Below are positions 44,896 through 56,700 of a DNA stretch of 64,000 bases, piece after piece. Source of the DNA: Platanthera guangdongensis (Eukaryota; Streptophyta; Magnoliopsida; Asparagales; Orchidaceae). The stretch is from contig CM077157.1 of assembly GCA_039583875.1 (NCBI GenBank), forward strand, positions 72,354,346 through 72,418,345. Direction: 5' to 3'. Position 1 is the stretch's first letter; each line of letters starts with the position of its first letter. The position numbers and the translations under genes were made by a program. A model generated the notes under the pieces. That model was not told where the DNA came from. It worked only from the letters and a program-made list of their open reading frames with translations, and did no database searches.

Positions 44896-45850
44896 ATGAA
44901 CTTGGACCCCGAGAAGATCCCGCTGCCAGGCTCCCACCTAGCTGGCAGGGCCGGAAGTCACTCGGTGTCATCCCTAGCCTCGAGAAGATCTCGCTGTCAG
45001 GCTCCCACCTAGCTGGCAGGGCCGGAAGTCACTCGATGGAATGAACTTGGACCCCGAGAAGATCCTGCTGCCAGGCTCCCACCTAGCTGGCAGGGCCGGA
45101 AGTCACTCGGTGTCATCCCTAGCCTCGAGAAGATCCCGCTGCCAGGCTCCCACCTAGTTGGCAGGGCCGGAAGTCACTCGATGGAATGAACTTGGACCCC
45201 GAGAAGATCCCGCTGCCAGGCTCCCACCTAGCTGGCAGGGCCGGAAGTCACTCGGTGTCATCCCTAGCCTCGAGAAGATCCCGCTTCCAGGCTCCCACCT
45301 AGCTGGCAGGGCCGGAAGTCACTCGATGGAATGAACTTGGACCCCGAGAAGATCCCGCTGCCAGGCTCCCACCTAGCTGGCAGGGCCGGAAGTCACTCGG
45401 TGTCATCCCTAGCCTCGAGAAGATCCCGCTGCCAGGCTCCCACCTAGCTGGCAGGGCCGGAAGTCACTCGATGGAATGAACTTGGACCCCCAGAAGATCC
45501 CGCTGCCAGGCTCCCACCTAGCTGGCAGGGCCGGAAGTCACTCGGTGTCATCCCTAGCCTCGAGAAGATCCCGCTGCCAGGCTCCCACCTAGCTGGCAGG
45601 GCCGGAAGTCACTCGATGGAATGAACTTGGACCCCGAGAAGATCCCGCTGTCAGGCTCCCACCTAGCTGGCAGGGCTGGAAGTCACTCGGTGTCATCCAT
45701 AGCCTCGAGAAGATCCCGCTGCCAGGCTCCCACCTAACTGGCAGGGCCGGATGTCACTCGATGGAATGACTCCGAAAGCAACGACCTGCGACCCAGAACA
45801 AATCGCGTTGTCGGACTCCCACCTAGCCGGCAAGGCCGGGAACTACTCGA
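44896..45850. repeat. Six-copy 145-bp tandem array with hairpin subunits (element D)
   Basis: ATGAACTTGG recurs at 44896, 45041, 45186, 45331, 45476 and 45621, an exact 145-bp period. Each unit holds two related subunits of about 72 bp. Every subunit contains CTGCCAG and CTGGCAG, separated by about 12 bases with CTCCCACCTA in the loop, able to form a seven-pair stem. A diverged unit at 45790-45850 keeps the loop and pairs through TTGTCGG and CCGGCAA instead. It lies between pol and the antisense genes. No coding frame runs through it. Confidence 0.93.
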
Positions 45851-46286
45851 AAAGCGTGCGCAGCAAGACGGAATCACAAGAGTTAGTCAAAAAAGAGGGA
45901 AAGGGTCTAGCATAGCCCCATCCTCAGACCCCAGGAAAGGTGGTCGAGTAAACGCAAAGGCCTGGCGAGAGTCCGCAGAGAATTAAGCATGCGGCCGAGG
46001 GACGAGCCAGCTCGCCTCGCTCGGCGGACGAGCCAGCTCGCCTCGCTCGGCGGACGGGCAGCCGCCTCGTCAGAGCCGGGCCGCAGGGGCAGGTCGCGCC
46101 ATCCGGCAATGACAGCGTTGGAAAAATAAGGCAGGCGAAAAAGGCATTCATAAAAGGAACAATAGCTAAAAATATGAAGTATAAGCGCAACTCGAACATA
46201 CATCTCAGAACAGATTGTTACACATAATAATGTTCATCTAAAAAGTAAATTACAAAAAGTAAGGGGGGGTGCGAGAACTAGAAACC
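45851..46286. other. Spacer between tandem array and antisense gene 1
   Basis: Mostly unique, with a 26-bp direct duplication at 46001-46052 (GACGAGCCAGCTCGCCTCGC core). It is probably the 3' untranslated region of antisense gene 1. I see no clear coding frame. Confidence 0.5.
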
Positions 46287-48198
46287 CTAAAGGGGCTGGA
46301 AGGCCTTGTCGCCAGGGTCCGGCACGGGGAGAAACAGCGCCGGCACAACGTCTTCCGCCGAAAGCTCTGCCGCCTCGCCCGTAAGCAGATCCGCGCGCCG
46401 TAGCATTTGCATCGTGTATTTCGCTGCGCTGGCCGCGTTCTTTTGCATTAGCACTTCCAGGTCATGGTCAGAGAGGTGCTCGCGTGGGCAGACCCTGCTG
46501 TCTGGAGGAGGAGCAGCGGCGGCGGCCTCCAGCTCGCGTACCCGGGCCTCCAGCGCCGCCTTCTCCTGGCCAAGGGTGGCGATCTCGGCACCCATTCGAC
46601 TCGCCGTCGCCGCATCCTGAAAAAAGGAATGGGAATAATCATGAGCTGTGTTCGCGAGAGGGAGAGGATAACTCAGGTTGAGCGCGTACCACCCCGCCCA
46701 GGTACTGCGCGAGGGTCTCCTCGGCAGCGGCGGCCCGCCCTCTCTGAAGGTCCGCGTCCGCCCGAGCGAGCTTTCGGGCCTCTTCCATCTCATCCGCCAT
46801 CTTTTGGATGGACGCGGCGTTCCGCTCCACCTGGGTGCAGCGTCTCCCCACCATATGAGCCAGCTCCAAACCGCGCAGCTGGGCCCGCGCGCTCTCATGA
46901 ATCAGCACTCGCGTCTCCTCCTTGTCATAAATGACGGCGTCTTCACGCGAGTACAGACCAAAGGAGAAGCTGTACGCCTCCCCGCCGATAGTATCCTGCT
47001 CCATCCAGCTCAGCAGCAGGGTCGAGATCGTTGCACGGTTCGACTCCTTCTCCCACGCCAGGAGCAGGACGCCGAGCTCGTCCAAGTACTTCTCGCCGTA
47101 GCCGAAGTTACGATGCCCTCTCGGCACCGGCTCCGCAGCGGCTTCAGACCCACCCGGCGGCGCGGAGGTGCCCGCCGCCCCGACCGGGGAGTCGCTGGTC
47201 GAAGCAACCAGCAGGGGCGAGGGGGCCTCAGTCGGCAAGATCGCGGGGGCCTTGCCCTTTATTTGGCTCGCGGAGGGTTGTTGATCCGCGGTCTTCGCCG
47301 ACTTCGGCGGAGGCGCTGACTGTCCGCCGCCCGGTCGCTTCTTGGCCGGGACCAATGGGATGTCGCGCTGGGGGGCATCCGCAGCCTGGGCGCGGGCGAG
47401 AACCCCGGTGGGAATCTGAGCGCTCTCGTAAGGGGGGTGAAGAGGGATGTCGCGTTCACCTGCGAAGAAGGGAAGGTGAGATGAAAGAAGAGTGGGAAAG
47501 TAAGGCCTAACGAAGACGAATGGCAAACCTCCCCCCGGCGGGACAGCCGCGAGATCGTTAAGGTGGCGGCGCAGGAACGCGACCTCAAAGTTCTTCCCAG
47601 CGAAGAACGCGCACAGATCAGCTTCGTGGCCGCCTAGGCTGGGTGGTCGGTAGCTCGCCTCGCTGAGCTGCACCGGAGAGAAGGGAACGTTGCCGAAGTC
47701 CCCTTTGACGAACAGGAACTTCTTCAGCCAGTTGTGGCTCTTGTTAACTGTCTCCCGCACCTTGAGGTGGGCGCTGGAGAAGTAGGCCGTCCCGTCTCGA
47801 TTTGCCCTGAAGGAGAACAGCTTCCGGAACACTGCGAGGCTGAACTCCACCCGCTCCTCTCGCAGGAAACAGGCGAACCCCATCATGACGGCGATGGAGT
47901 TCGGGGTCATCTGGCCCAGGACGACCCCGAAGTATTTTAGCACCTGGCGCACCTCGGGCCACAGGGGGAGTCGCAGGCCTACCTCAAAGTGAGCGAGAGG
48001 GATGGCGAGCTCATCCCTAGACAGGTCGTTGATTTTCTCCCCCTCTTCGGGTCGCCTCGCAGAGAACCCGGCTGGGATATGGTCGCCTAGAGCTTCCAAG
48101 TATTCGCGCTCTGTGATAACGGCGCGAGGGAAATTATGCTCGGAGAAGGTCCAAGCGCACTTGCTTCGGCCGTCCACGTCGCCGCCGCCTCCGCCCAT
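46287..48198 (-). CDS. Antisense gene 1: putative gypsy-type transposon (Transposase_28-like) protein
   Basis: Runs opposite to gag-pol. ATG at 48198 lies about 120 bp downstream of a minus-strand TATAAATA (48326-48319). Exon 1 (48198-46690) gives 503 codons. A 73-base intron (46689-46617) has GTACGC at its start and TTTTTTCAG at its end; joining keeps the frame into exon 2 (46616-46287, 109 residues). A second, frame-neutral intron of 69 bases (47528-47460, ending TTCTTCGCAG) is also possible. Residues of about 60-200 (LSRDELAIPLAHFEVGLRLP, MTPNSIAVMMGFACF, FRKLFSFRANRDG, NKSHNWLKKFLFVKGDF) resemble the Transposase_28 family seen in antisense frames of Tat elements. The remainder is Pro/Ala-rich, followed by a coiled-coil-like tail. 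The biochemical function of this family is not established to my knowledge. Confidence 0.8.
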
Positions 48199-48318
48199 CC
48201 CCGTCGAGTCGCCGCCGAACGCGCGAGAAAAAGCCAGAAGGCGAACACAGACGATACTCCGCGGGAACGGGAAGCAAGAAAGTTTGGAATCGGTGGAGAA
48301 ATTAGGGCCTGCAAGGCC

Positions 48319-48326
48319 TATTTATA
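48319..48326 (-). promoter_or_regulatory. TATA box of antisense gene 1
   Basis: TATAAATA on the minus strand, 121 bases before the ATG at 48198. No other start lies between. The flanking sequence CTATAAATAGG is a strong plant TATA context. Confidence 0.65.
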
Positions 48327-48775
48327 GGGAAAGAGAAAGGGCGGGAAACTTCCCGCCGAAAGGCGGGGTGCGGATAGCCAAAAATCAGCCCGACGGTTCG
48401 ACTTCCCGCGCGCGACCGCACCTCAAAGGTCGAGCCGGCACGGTTCTCGCCCGGCTGCAACCGCGGGAGACCAGCGCGGGCGAACCAACCCCAACCCGCA
48501 CCCGCACGCCGTTCCGCGCAAGACGGGAGACTCCCGTCTGGCGAGCTCCTCGGCTCGCCCTCGCCCCGATCAGCGCAAAAGGAAGAATGGACCTTTCCCT
48601 TAACCCGCCCACAGAAAACAAAAGAAAAGCAGCACGATAATTTCAATACATCTCAGCAACAAAATAGTTAGGCCCATAGGCGGGCTGAAAGAGTCGCAAG
48701 CAATTACAAATACAAGATAACTACGAAATGACGATAACCCCGCGGTATCCCACGAGCGAGGGGCAAACAACTGGG
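48327..48775. other. Intergenic stretch between the two antisense genes
   Basis: Carries the promoter region of antisense gene 1 and probably the 3' untranslated region of antisense gene 2. The long frames through it are low-complexity GC-rich shadows without recognisable motifs. Confidence 0.45.
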
Positions 48776-49749
48776 TCAGTACTCGACCCACTTCCACCTG
48801 TGCCGCCTCTTCGTTCCCGACCGAGGCGGCACACGGGGATCGTGGTAATCGCGAACCGCCACCAGCTCCCGCTGAGCCAGGCCGACCTGCTCCACGGCGC
48901 TCTTAAGATGCCCCTCGGCTCGCATTATATGCACGCCCGGCGACGTGACATCGTCGTCTTCCGCTTCACGCGGAGGGCCCTCCAAGGCCGCGAGCCGGGC
49001 CTCGGTCTCGGCCTTGTCGTCATCGATTCTCTTCATGATCTCCTGCAGCAGCAGTGTGTGTTTCTGGAATAGCCGCGCACCTGCCTCTTCATCCCCGCCG
49101 CATCGGTCGGGTCGCCCAGATAGTCAGAAACACTGTCCACGTCAGGTGGAGGCGAGTACCCTTCGCTCATCTCGGTCTCAGGAGAGGCCCTGTGAAAGCC
49201 TGCAAGCGGGGAGGGGTCAGAATGAGCGAGCAAGAGACAAAGCCAACGATAAAAACCAGCTCACCAGGGGTTGGCACGTCGCCCGCACCGACAGATGGGC
49301 GAGAAGAGCCCGGCCGACCCTGAAAGTTCCCTCCCTCGAGGGTCTCAAGAGATTTCCCCAGCCCGTGGGAGACCGCCGGACAGGGAGTTTCCGGAGGTGG
49401 GCGATCCAGAACCGAGGAACCAGCGACCTTCTCGGGTGACTCGCGAGAGGGGCGATCCTCTCCCCCATTCCCCGCCCCCTCACAGGGGATCGCCTGCAAA
49501 ACAAAGGGTCAAAGGTACAGCAATAACTCGCGGAAGGTCACGTCCACCGGGGATTACCTCGACACTCGCGGCCGAGCTGGAGCCCGGACAGTCGCCCGCC
49601 AGAGACCGCCTGACAATCTTCCCCTTCGCCGGCCTGAAGACAGGGCCGGGAGACCCGCGTGATAACCAAGGGGCAGCCTCGAGGGCCTCCTCCTGAGTCT
49701 TCAGGCTCGCTGCCGCCAGGCGAGCTCGCACGTCCTCGCTGACCGGCAT
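48776..49749 (-). CDS. Antisense gene 2: spliced small protein of unknown function
   Basis: ATG at 49749 lies 70 bases after a minus-strand TATAAATA (49826-49819). Exon 1 (49749-49558) starts MPVSEDVRARLAAASLKTQE. Intron 1 (49557-49494, 64 bases) begins GTAATC and ends TTTGTTTTGCAG. Exon 2 (49493-49265) ends before GTGAGC. Intron 2 (49264-49200, 65 bases) ends CCCCGCTTGCAG. Exon 3 (49199-49081) continues in the matching phase and includes SDYLGDPTDAAG. A last step into 49042-48776 (a charged helix, KRIDDDKAETEARLAALEG) needs removal of only 38 bases (49080-49043), too short for a normal plant intron, so an indel there is as likely. Total about 268 residues. I do not recognise the family. Its place before antisense gene 1 suggests a two-gene module. 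Confidence 0.6.
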
Positions 49750-49818
49750 CGAGAAATTAAGGTCTGCTCAAAGGAAATGAAGGGATCTGGGGAGCCTCCT
49801 TCAGGGGTTAGCGGTGCG

Positions 49819-49826
49819 TATTTATA
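49819..49826 (-). promoter_or_regulatory. TATA box of antisense gene 2
   Basis: TATAAATA on the minus strand, 70 bases before the ATG at 49749 and about 120 bases from the 3' LTR. The octamer is identical to that of antisense gene 1. Confidence 0.6.
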
Positions 49827-49926
49827 GCAGGACAGTGGGCCCCTACCAGAAGATTCCCTGCCAGCTCAGCACAGAGCTCGCCGAACACACGGGTTGGATG
49901 ATTCTTTCCGAGCTTGATTCAAGCTC

Positions 49927-49943
49927 AAAAAGAGCGGGGATTG
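49927..49943 (+). other. Polypurine tract of element D
   Basis: AAAAAGAGCGGGGATTG sits directly against the 3' LTR start TGTACAACC. It would be the plus-strand primer. Confidence 0.85.
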
Positions 49944-50088
49944 TGTACAACCCTATGTCCGGCGAGCGGGCCCTGCCAGGAAGGTTGAGCAGGCCTGTCC
50001 CCGCGACCCGCACCCGAGCGGCAGAACGGGCTGAACGACTGAAGGGCTGGTCCGCTCCCGCCCATCTCAGGCGAGCGAGCTGGCGACC

Positions 50089-51847
50089 TGATTGTCTCTT
50101 AGATATCTGCAAAGAGAAAATACCAAACTAACAATTCATCAAGGCAAGTATACCTATCGAAATGCAGCTAGGGGACACAAGTGTCGTATTGAAATCCGGG
50201 AACAGTTGAGTAAGCTTACTCACACGAAATCTATTATTTTATTGACGGCAAAATAAGGTTTAGCTAAATGTACTAAAGGAAGAGAACTACTTGCATGAAA
50301 AGATAAAGAGAGCTAAAAGAGCGATTAACTTAAGCTTAGTAACGATGAAGGGAAAATGCACTCGATCAGAAATCACCTCGGCAAGAGTGGTTAGAAAAAT
50401 ACGATAAATAAACCTAAGCTAAATAGGGTAAATGTCTTTGACCGTGGAGGTTCCATGAATATTGACACGCTTCTCTCGAAGGCCGTGCCTAACTGAGTTT
50501 AGGAAGGTCCGACCGACTTTCGCCTAAATCGGAGGCCTAAAACTCGCTTTACGTGGTGAACCCCTCTAATGGATTTTACTCCAATCCGGGAGATTTGAAC
50601 GTCTGCCTCTCTCGAGGGGTGCGAACAACTCCCTTTACTCCTGAGTGCTCGTTTCAAACCTTCGGCCTCTCGGCTAGCCCAGAATGAAAGCAAAGGTGGA
50701 GAGTATATATCGATGATATACCTCCAACCCGTGATAAATCAAGAGTAATTCAAAGCCAAACCCTAAACAGAAAAGGTAAGATTCAAAGCATCATAACCTA
50801 ATCACTCGAACCTCGGATCAATTAGATCGAGTACATGGAGGATTAGTTAATCATGGTGAGGTGGAAGAGGGAGATGAGTAGAAGAAAAATACTGAAAACA
50901 GAGCAGGAACGAAAAAGAAAATAACACTTTTATTAAGAGAAACAGTGATCTTACAGCTTGAAAACCAGAGATTACAAGAACATGAAAAGGAAACTACACT
51001 ATCATTAGCATCATACTACAGAAAGAAGCTAGGAGCTAATACAGGGAAAGCATAAAGCTAGAGCTACGAACTAGAAATGAAAATACATGCTTAAAAAGTT
51101 CAGAAAAACAAAGGACAGAACCTCCCCTCTCAAAGCGAAAAGTTGTCCTAAAACCCCTGGAGTTGGGCTCTATTTATAGAATTTTTCGGGTCGGGTCACG
51201 CCCCCCTGTCACGCCCTGGTCGGGCGTGACCCTGGGGCGTGACACATTCGGCGCGACTTTTTCGGGCAGGAATTGAATTCTGACGGGGTTGTTGCGGTAC
51301 ACGCCCACCGGTCACGCCCTGGTAGGGCATGACCCTGGGGCGTGTTCTTTGCGGCGTGACTTTGGGAGCTGAAATTGAATACTGGAGGTGACGGGCGGAA
51401 TTGCTGAAGTACACGCCCATATGTCACGCCCGGGTCAGGCGTGACCCTGGGGCGTGACACTTTCGGTGCGGCGGTGGAGCGGGAAAGACGAGCGCGCTGC
51501 GGCGATTCCTCGGAACCTGGGGACACGCCTCTAGTACACGCCCGTGTCGGGTGTGACACGGGCGTGACCGAGGGCGTGTACACTAAGTTTCCACGGAATG
51601 CAGTTTCGGACCAATTGCTTCATTCCTCTGGGTTACACGCCCTAGGTACACGCCCTGGTAGGGCGTGACCTTGGGGCGTGTCACAGCAAAATTTGGCTGA
51701 AAGCCGTGAAAACCTGCAAAAAGCAGAAAAAATGCATTAGCGACAAAAATATATACAAAGGGGAATCAAAACAAGTACTTTACAAGACATGATTGGCTTT
51801 AAAACCCCGAAAATATCCTAATAAAATTGACTGCAAACGTATTATCA
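50089..51847 (-). repeat. 3' LTR of element E
   Basis: Spans 1759 bp, TGATTGTCTC to ATTATCA. It is followed by AATTCCCCCAAGCTT, the complement of the polypurine tract. The U3 CACGCCC array lies at 51190-51690 and a minus-strand TATA box (CTATAAATAG) near 51179-51170. Confidence 0.95.
51170..51690 (-). promoter_or_regulatory. U3 CACGCCC array and TATA box of element E
   Basis: On the minus strand, about fifteen or more CACGCCC/GGGCGTG words run from 51690 down to 51190, and CTATAAATAG follows within about 20 bases. The other LTR has the same at 60940-61460. Position and repetition suggest binding sites of the element promoter. Confidence 0.65.
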
Positions 51848-53742
51848 AATTCCCCCAAGCTTAAGTTTTGCTTGTCCCCAAGCAAAGATATAAAGACAAG
51901 CTAATCATAAAAAGTGACTAATTCAAAAAGTTTTAATCATACTCACACAAGTACTATGCGAAATTCTAGGTAGGGAGAATGTAAAACGTAAATCTAAAAC
52001 AATTATTTAGGTATGGTTTAACTTTTATAAACTTTACTTAATAAAAATAAATCATCCAGAATTTTGACGAAATTCTTTAAATAGATTTAAGTAAGGCAAT
52101 GAAAATGAAAAGAACGTATTGAGTTATTACTGGATCCAAGCATCGCATTATAATTATATCAATTAAATAACAAAAATCTAAGTTTAAATCCAAAACTAAA
52201 ACTGATTTACTTTTCTTCTTTTCTTAGTTGTTAAATAAAATTAAAAAAAAGGCGTGAATCAAAAGGACTTAATAGGACCGAAACGTTTGGTTTAGGAATA
52301 TGAATAGAAGTGGAATTCAAATATAAACATGGAGGCTTAAAAATCACACTAAACCAAAACAACGAGTTTCAAAAAAAATAAATTTATTTTAAACAAAATA
52401 TGTATAAATAAATTTATTTTTTTCTCTTTATGATTATTTATCTCATTTTTTCTCATCATTTTTTTTATTATTATTTTCATTCATTTTTGTTTTTTTTTTT
52501 AATTTATTGCTTTTGAGTACACCTTTTTCAACAATATCTTCACATATAAGACAAAATTTCCTATCAAACAAAATTAGCGTGATTAGATAGGTAGGAATTT
52601 GGGCTTTGGTGAAAATGAAAATGCGTGTGGAGTTTATCAAATGAATTTGGAAAAAGGGCTCAAAAGCGGCTAACTAGTGGTAAAAGAGTTTAGGTTGGCA
52701 AGAAAGCTCAAACGTAAACAAAAATGGCCTAAATCATTTTCACGCGTTTTTTTTTTAAATTTATTTAAAACATAGAGTCGATAAATTTCAAAAAGCAAGT
52801 TCGAGATAATAAAAGAAGATTGATGAAATTATCTTGAAAATAAAAATAATATGTCACTTGGATCGTTCATATCTACTACGTTATTCAAAATATGTTCTTA
52901 CAAAAATCATCTAAAGACGAAAAGGGAAATAGTGGATGATAAATTTTTAGAGAAAGTAAAGAAAATAAAGAACGGAAAACCATAATAGAAATGCATGGTT
53001 TAGAGAAATATTTTACCTTAACATGCTACCGTGAATTAGAAACACAGCATGGCCAACATTTTACTTGTGAAATATGATTAAAAAGAATGATTAGAAAAAT
53101 TATAATTAACTACGTTGTTTATAAAGAAGTTTGAGAAAAACAAAACATAAACATGGGGTACTTATTGAAATATCAAAATGCAGCTATATATATATAATAA
53201 ATTTTTTTTTGAAATTTTTTGAAATCTTTATATATCTACTTATAAAGAAATGTTTTTTTTTTGGGATATTTACAAAACAAAAAGAAAACAAAAAGAAGGA
53301 GGAAGTCCTCCCCCAAGCTTAAAATCTACATTGTCCGCAATGGAGAAGGAGGTCGGAGAACGAGAGAAAAGTAAAGTACAGAAATAAAAGACAGAATTGA
53401 AAAGCAGGTACTTCCCCGGTTTTATTTTGCAGGGCAAGTTGAGTGATACCCCTCCTCCATGCCTGTGTTGTGGATCTTCATGAAACGTCGTCCGGCGGAC
53501 TTTGGCATGGAAGCAGAACCGTTGGAGCAGGCGATCGCAGAAGTTTCAGCTTGTCGGAGCCAGTCGGGGCAAAAAGTGTAAAAGAAAGAAAACAGAAAAA
53601 GATAACTTGGGTTGCCTCCCAAGAGCGCCCTTTGTTTAAAGCGTCGTTTGAGCTCGACGCATCAAAATAAGATTGTCCCAAATATTTTTTAAAAATAAAG
53701 TTCGAATAAATGTCAAAGTTTGTGAGTAAAATAAAGTTCCGA
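51848..53742 (-). other. 3' non-coding spacer of element E
   Basis: AT-rich, with no env-like frame. The purine tract AAGCTTGGGGGAATT lies at the LTR edge. Close to pol is the hairpin TTGGG-AGGCAA-CCCAA (minus strand, 53622-53607), followed by the GTACCTGC region. Confidence 0.8.
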
Positions 53743-56700
53743 TTAATCAAATGTTAGGACCGGAAAGATAGAGTTAACAGGGTTCAGACTGACATCATCA
53801 CAGAAATACAGTTTAAGACGCTGACCATTCACTTTGAAAGTTCCCTAATCAGGGTGAGAAATTAAAACAGTACCATAAGAAAAGACTTCTAAAACAGTAA
53901 AAGGCCCAGACCAACGTGATTTTAATTTACCCGGGAATAAACGTAAACGAGAATTATAAAGAAGCACTTGGTCGCCCGGCTTAAAAAGTTTTGGGTGCCT
54001 AAGATGCCGATCGTGTAAACGCTTCGTCCGCTCTTTATAAAGTCTGTTATTTTCATACGCGTAAGAGCGCCACTCGTCGAGTTCGTTAAGTTGAAATTTT
54101 CTAAAATCGCCGACAGAGTGGGGATCGAAGTTTAAAAATCGTAAGGCCCAAAAGGCGCGGTGCTCTAACTCTACGGGTAAATGACACGATTTTCCATAAA
54201 CCAACCGATATGGCGTACAGCCGAGGGCGGTTTTGTACGCTGTTCGGTAGGCCCATAGAGCATCGTCTAATTTGGCGGACCAGTCTTTTCTAGAAGTTGA
54301 AACAGTCTTTTCTAAAATTCTTTTTATTTCTCTATTCACTACTTCGACTTGTCCGTTAGTTTGGGGGTGGTAGGCAGTGGAAAGCTTATGAGTGACGCCA
54401 TATTTAGTTAGGATTTTTGAAAATTGTGCGTTACAGAAATGGGAACCCCTATCACTAACGATAGCGCGCGGCGTACCGAATCGAGAAAATAATTTTTTGA
54501 GGAAATTAACTACGACTCGGGCGTCATTCGTAGGAAGAGCTTGGGCTTCGGCCCAACGTGAAACATAATCAACGGCAACTAAAATATACTTATTCCCGAA
54601 GCTAGAAGGAAAAGGGCCAACAAAATCAATCCCCCAGAGGTCGAAAACTTCGCACTCTAGAAAATAATTTTGTGGCATTTCATTTTTATTCGAAATATTC
54701 CCCGGCCGTTGGCAACTATCACACCTACTCACAAAGGTATACGCGTCTTTAAACAGGCTGGGCCAGTAAAAACCCGCGCTTAACACTTTGTGAGCGGTGC
54801 GAGCAGCTTGATAGTGCCCACCTGTCGGTCCTTCATGCAAATGTTTAATAATATCTAATCCTTCATCAAAGGAAACACACCTCCTGATCACTTGGTCTGC
54901 ACAGACTTTAAAAAGATGCGGGTCCTCCCAAAAGTAGTTCTTCAATTCAGAAAAGAATTTCTTCTTTTGCTGAGACGAGAACTCTTTTGGGAGCACACGA
55001 GCCACTAGATAGTTGGCGATGCTGGCAAACCAAGGAGAAGTAGATGTGTTAATTATGAACAGCTTCTCATCAGGAAAATAGTAATGAAAAGAATTTTCGT
55101 CTAATTGCTCGATAAACGGGTTGTCTAGGCGCGAAAGGTGGTCGGCGGCCAAGTTCTCGGCACCTCGCTTATCACGGATCTCTAAGTCAAACTCCTGGAG
55201 GAGTAAGACCCAGCGAATCAAGCGAGGCTTGGCATCCGTTTTAGAGAGAAGATATTTGAGGGCCGAGTGGTCCGTAAAAACAATAATTTTCGAAAGAGTA
55301 ATATAAGGGCGAAATTTGTCAAATGCGAATACTACAGCTAAGAGCTCCTTCTCGGTTGTGGTGTAATTTTCCTGTGCAGATGTGAGAGTTTTACTAGCGT
55401 AATAAATGGGGTGGAAGTTTTTGGAAATACGTTGACCTAGTACGGCTCCCACCGCATAACTACTCGCATCACACATTATTTCAAATGGAAGATCCCACAC
55501 CGGAGCTATCATGATTGGCGCATTAACTAATTTGTCTTTTATTAAATTGAAGGCAGCTAGACAGAGGTCATCAAAGATGAATGGGGCGTCTTTTTCTAAG
55601 AGATGGGTAAGGGGCTTGGTGATTTTGGAAAAGTCCTTTATGAAGCGGCGGTAGAAACCCGCATGACCCAGGAAACTTCTTATGGCTTTTATGTTCGTAG
55701 GTGGCGGCAGTTTCTCGACAACTTCTATTTTCGCAACGTCTACTTCAATACCCCTTTCAGAAATTTTATGTCCCAAAACTAACCCTTCCCTCACCATAAA
55801 ATGACATTTTTCCCAATTTAGGGCGAGGTTAGTTTCTTCGCATCGCTCTAGGACTTTTTCGAGGTTCTCTAAGCAACTATCGAAGGAATTCCCGAAGACG
55901 GAGAAATCATCCATGAAGACTTCCATAATGCTTTCTACGTACTTGTCAAAGATGGCGAGCATACATCGTTGGAATGTAGCCGGCGCATTGCACAATCCAA
56001 ACGGCATTCTTCGGTAGGCGAAGGTGCCGAAGGGACAAGTAAACGTAGTTTTCTCCTGGTCCTCGGGGGAGATGGGGATTTGAAGATACCCCGAGAGGCC
56101 ATCGAGAAAACAATAAAAGCTATGTCCGGAAAGTCGTTCTAAAATTTGATCAATGAACGGCAAGGGGAAGTGATCCTTGCGGGTGGCGTCATTCAACTTA
56201 CGGTAATCTATACACATTCGCCATCCGGTCACCGTCCGAGTCGGGATTAATTCATTATTTTCATTACTTACGACCGTTATCCCTCCCTTCTTTGGTACTA
56301 CCTGTACTGGGCTAACCCACTTACTGTCGGATATAGGATAGATAATTCCTGCGTCTAACAATTTCATAACCTCGCTCTTAACTACGTCTTTCATGTTTGG
56401 GTTTATACGGCGCTGAGGTTGTATAGAGTTACGAGAATTATCTTCCATTAAGATTTTATGAGTGCAGAAATATGGGCTTATGCCCTTGATATCAGATATC
56501 TGCCAAGCAATAGCTTGGCGATGCTTTTGTAAAATTGAAAGAAGTTTATTCGTTTGTGCATCCGTGAGGTAGGCCGAAATTATGACAGGCAGCTTAGAGT
56601 CCTTTTCTAAGAAAGCGTATTGAAGGTGCTCTGGTAGTTCTTTCAGTTCCAAGGTAGGGGGGTCATCATACGAGGTCTTGGAAATTTGTTCTTTTTCAAA

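Noticed and set aside
44896..45765. CRISPR-like array
   Set aside because: Units are 145-bp near-identical dimers without unique spacers, in a plant retrotransposon.
46464..47510. Plus-strand frames opposite antisense gene 1
   Set aside because: Low-complexity Arg/Pro/Gly translations without motifs. The minus strand has the TATA box, ATG, splice sites and family similarity.
51196..51583. 74- and 124-codon frames repeated at 60966-61353
   Set aside because: They lie in the CACGCCC array of the two LTRs of element E. Repetition comes from LTR identity and the translations are low-complexity.
53131..53322. Short frames in the A/T-rich spacers
   Set aside because: Chance frames in low-complexity sequence with no counterpart in the other Athila copies.
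51848..53742. Env-like third frame expected in some Athila elements
   Set aside because: No long frame, signal peptide or membrane segment in the spacers of A, C or E.
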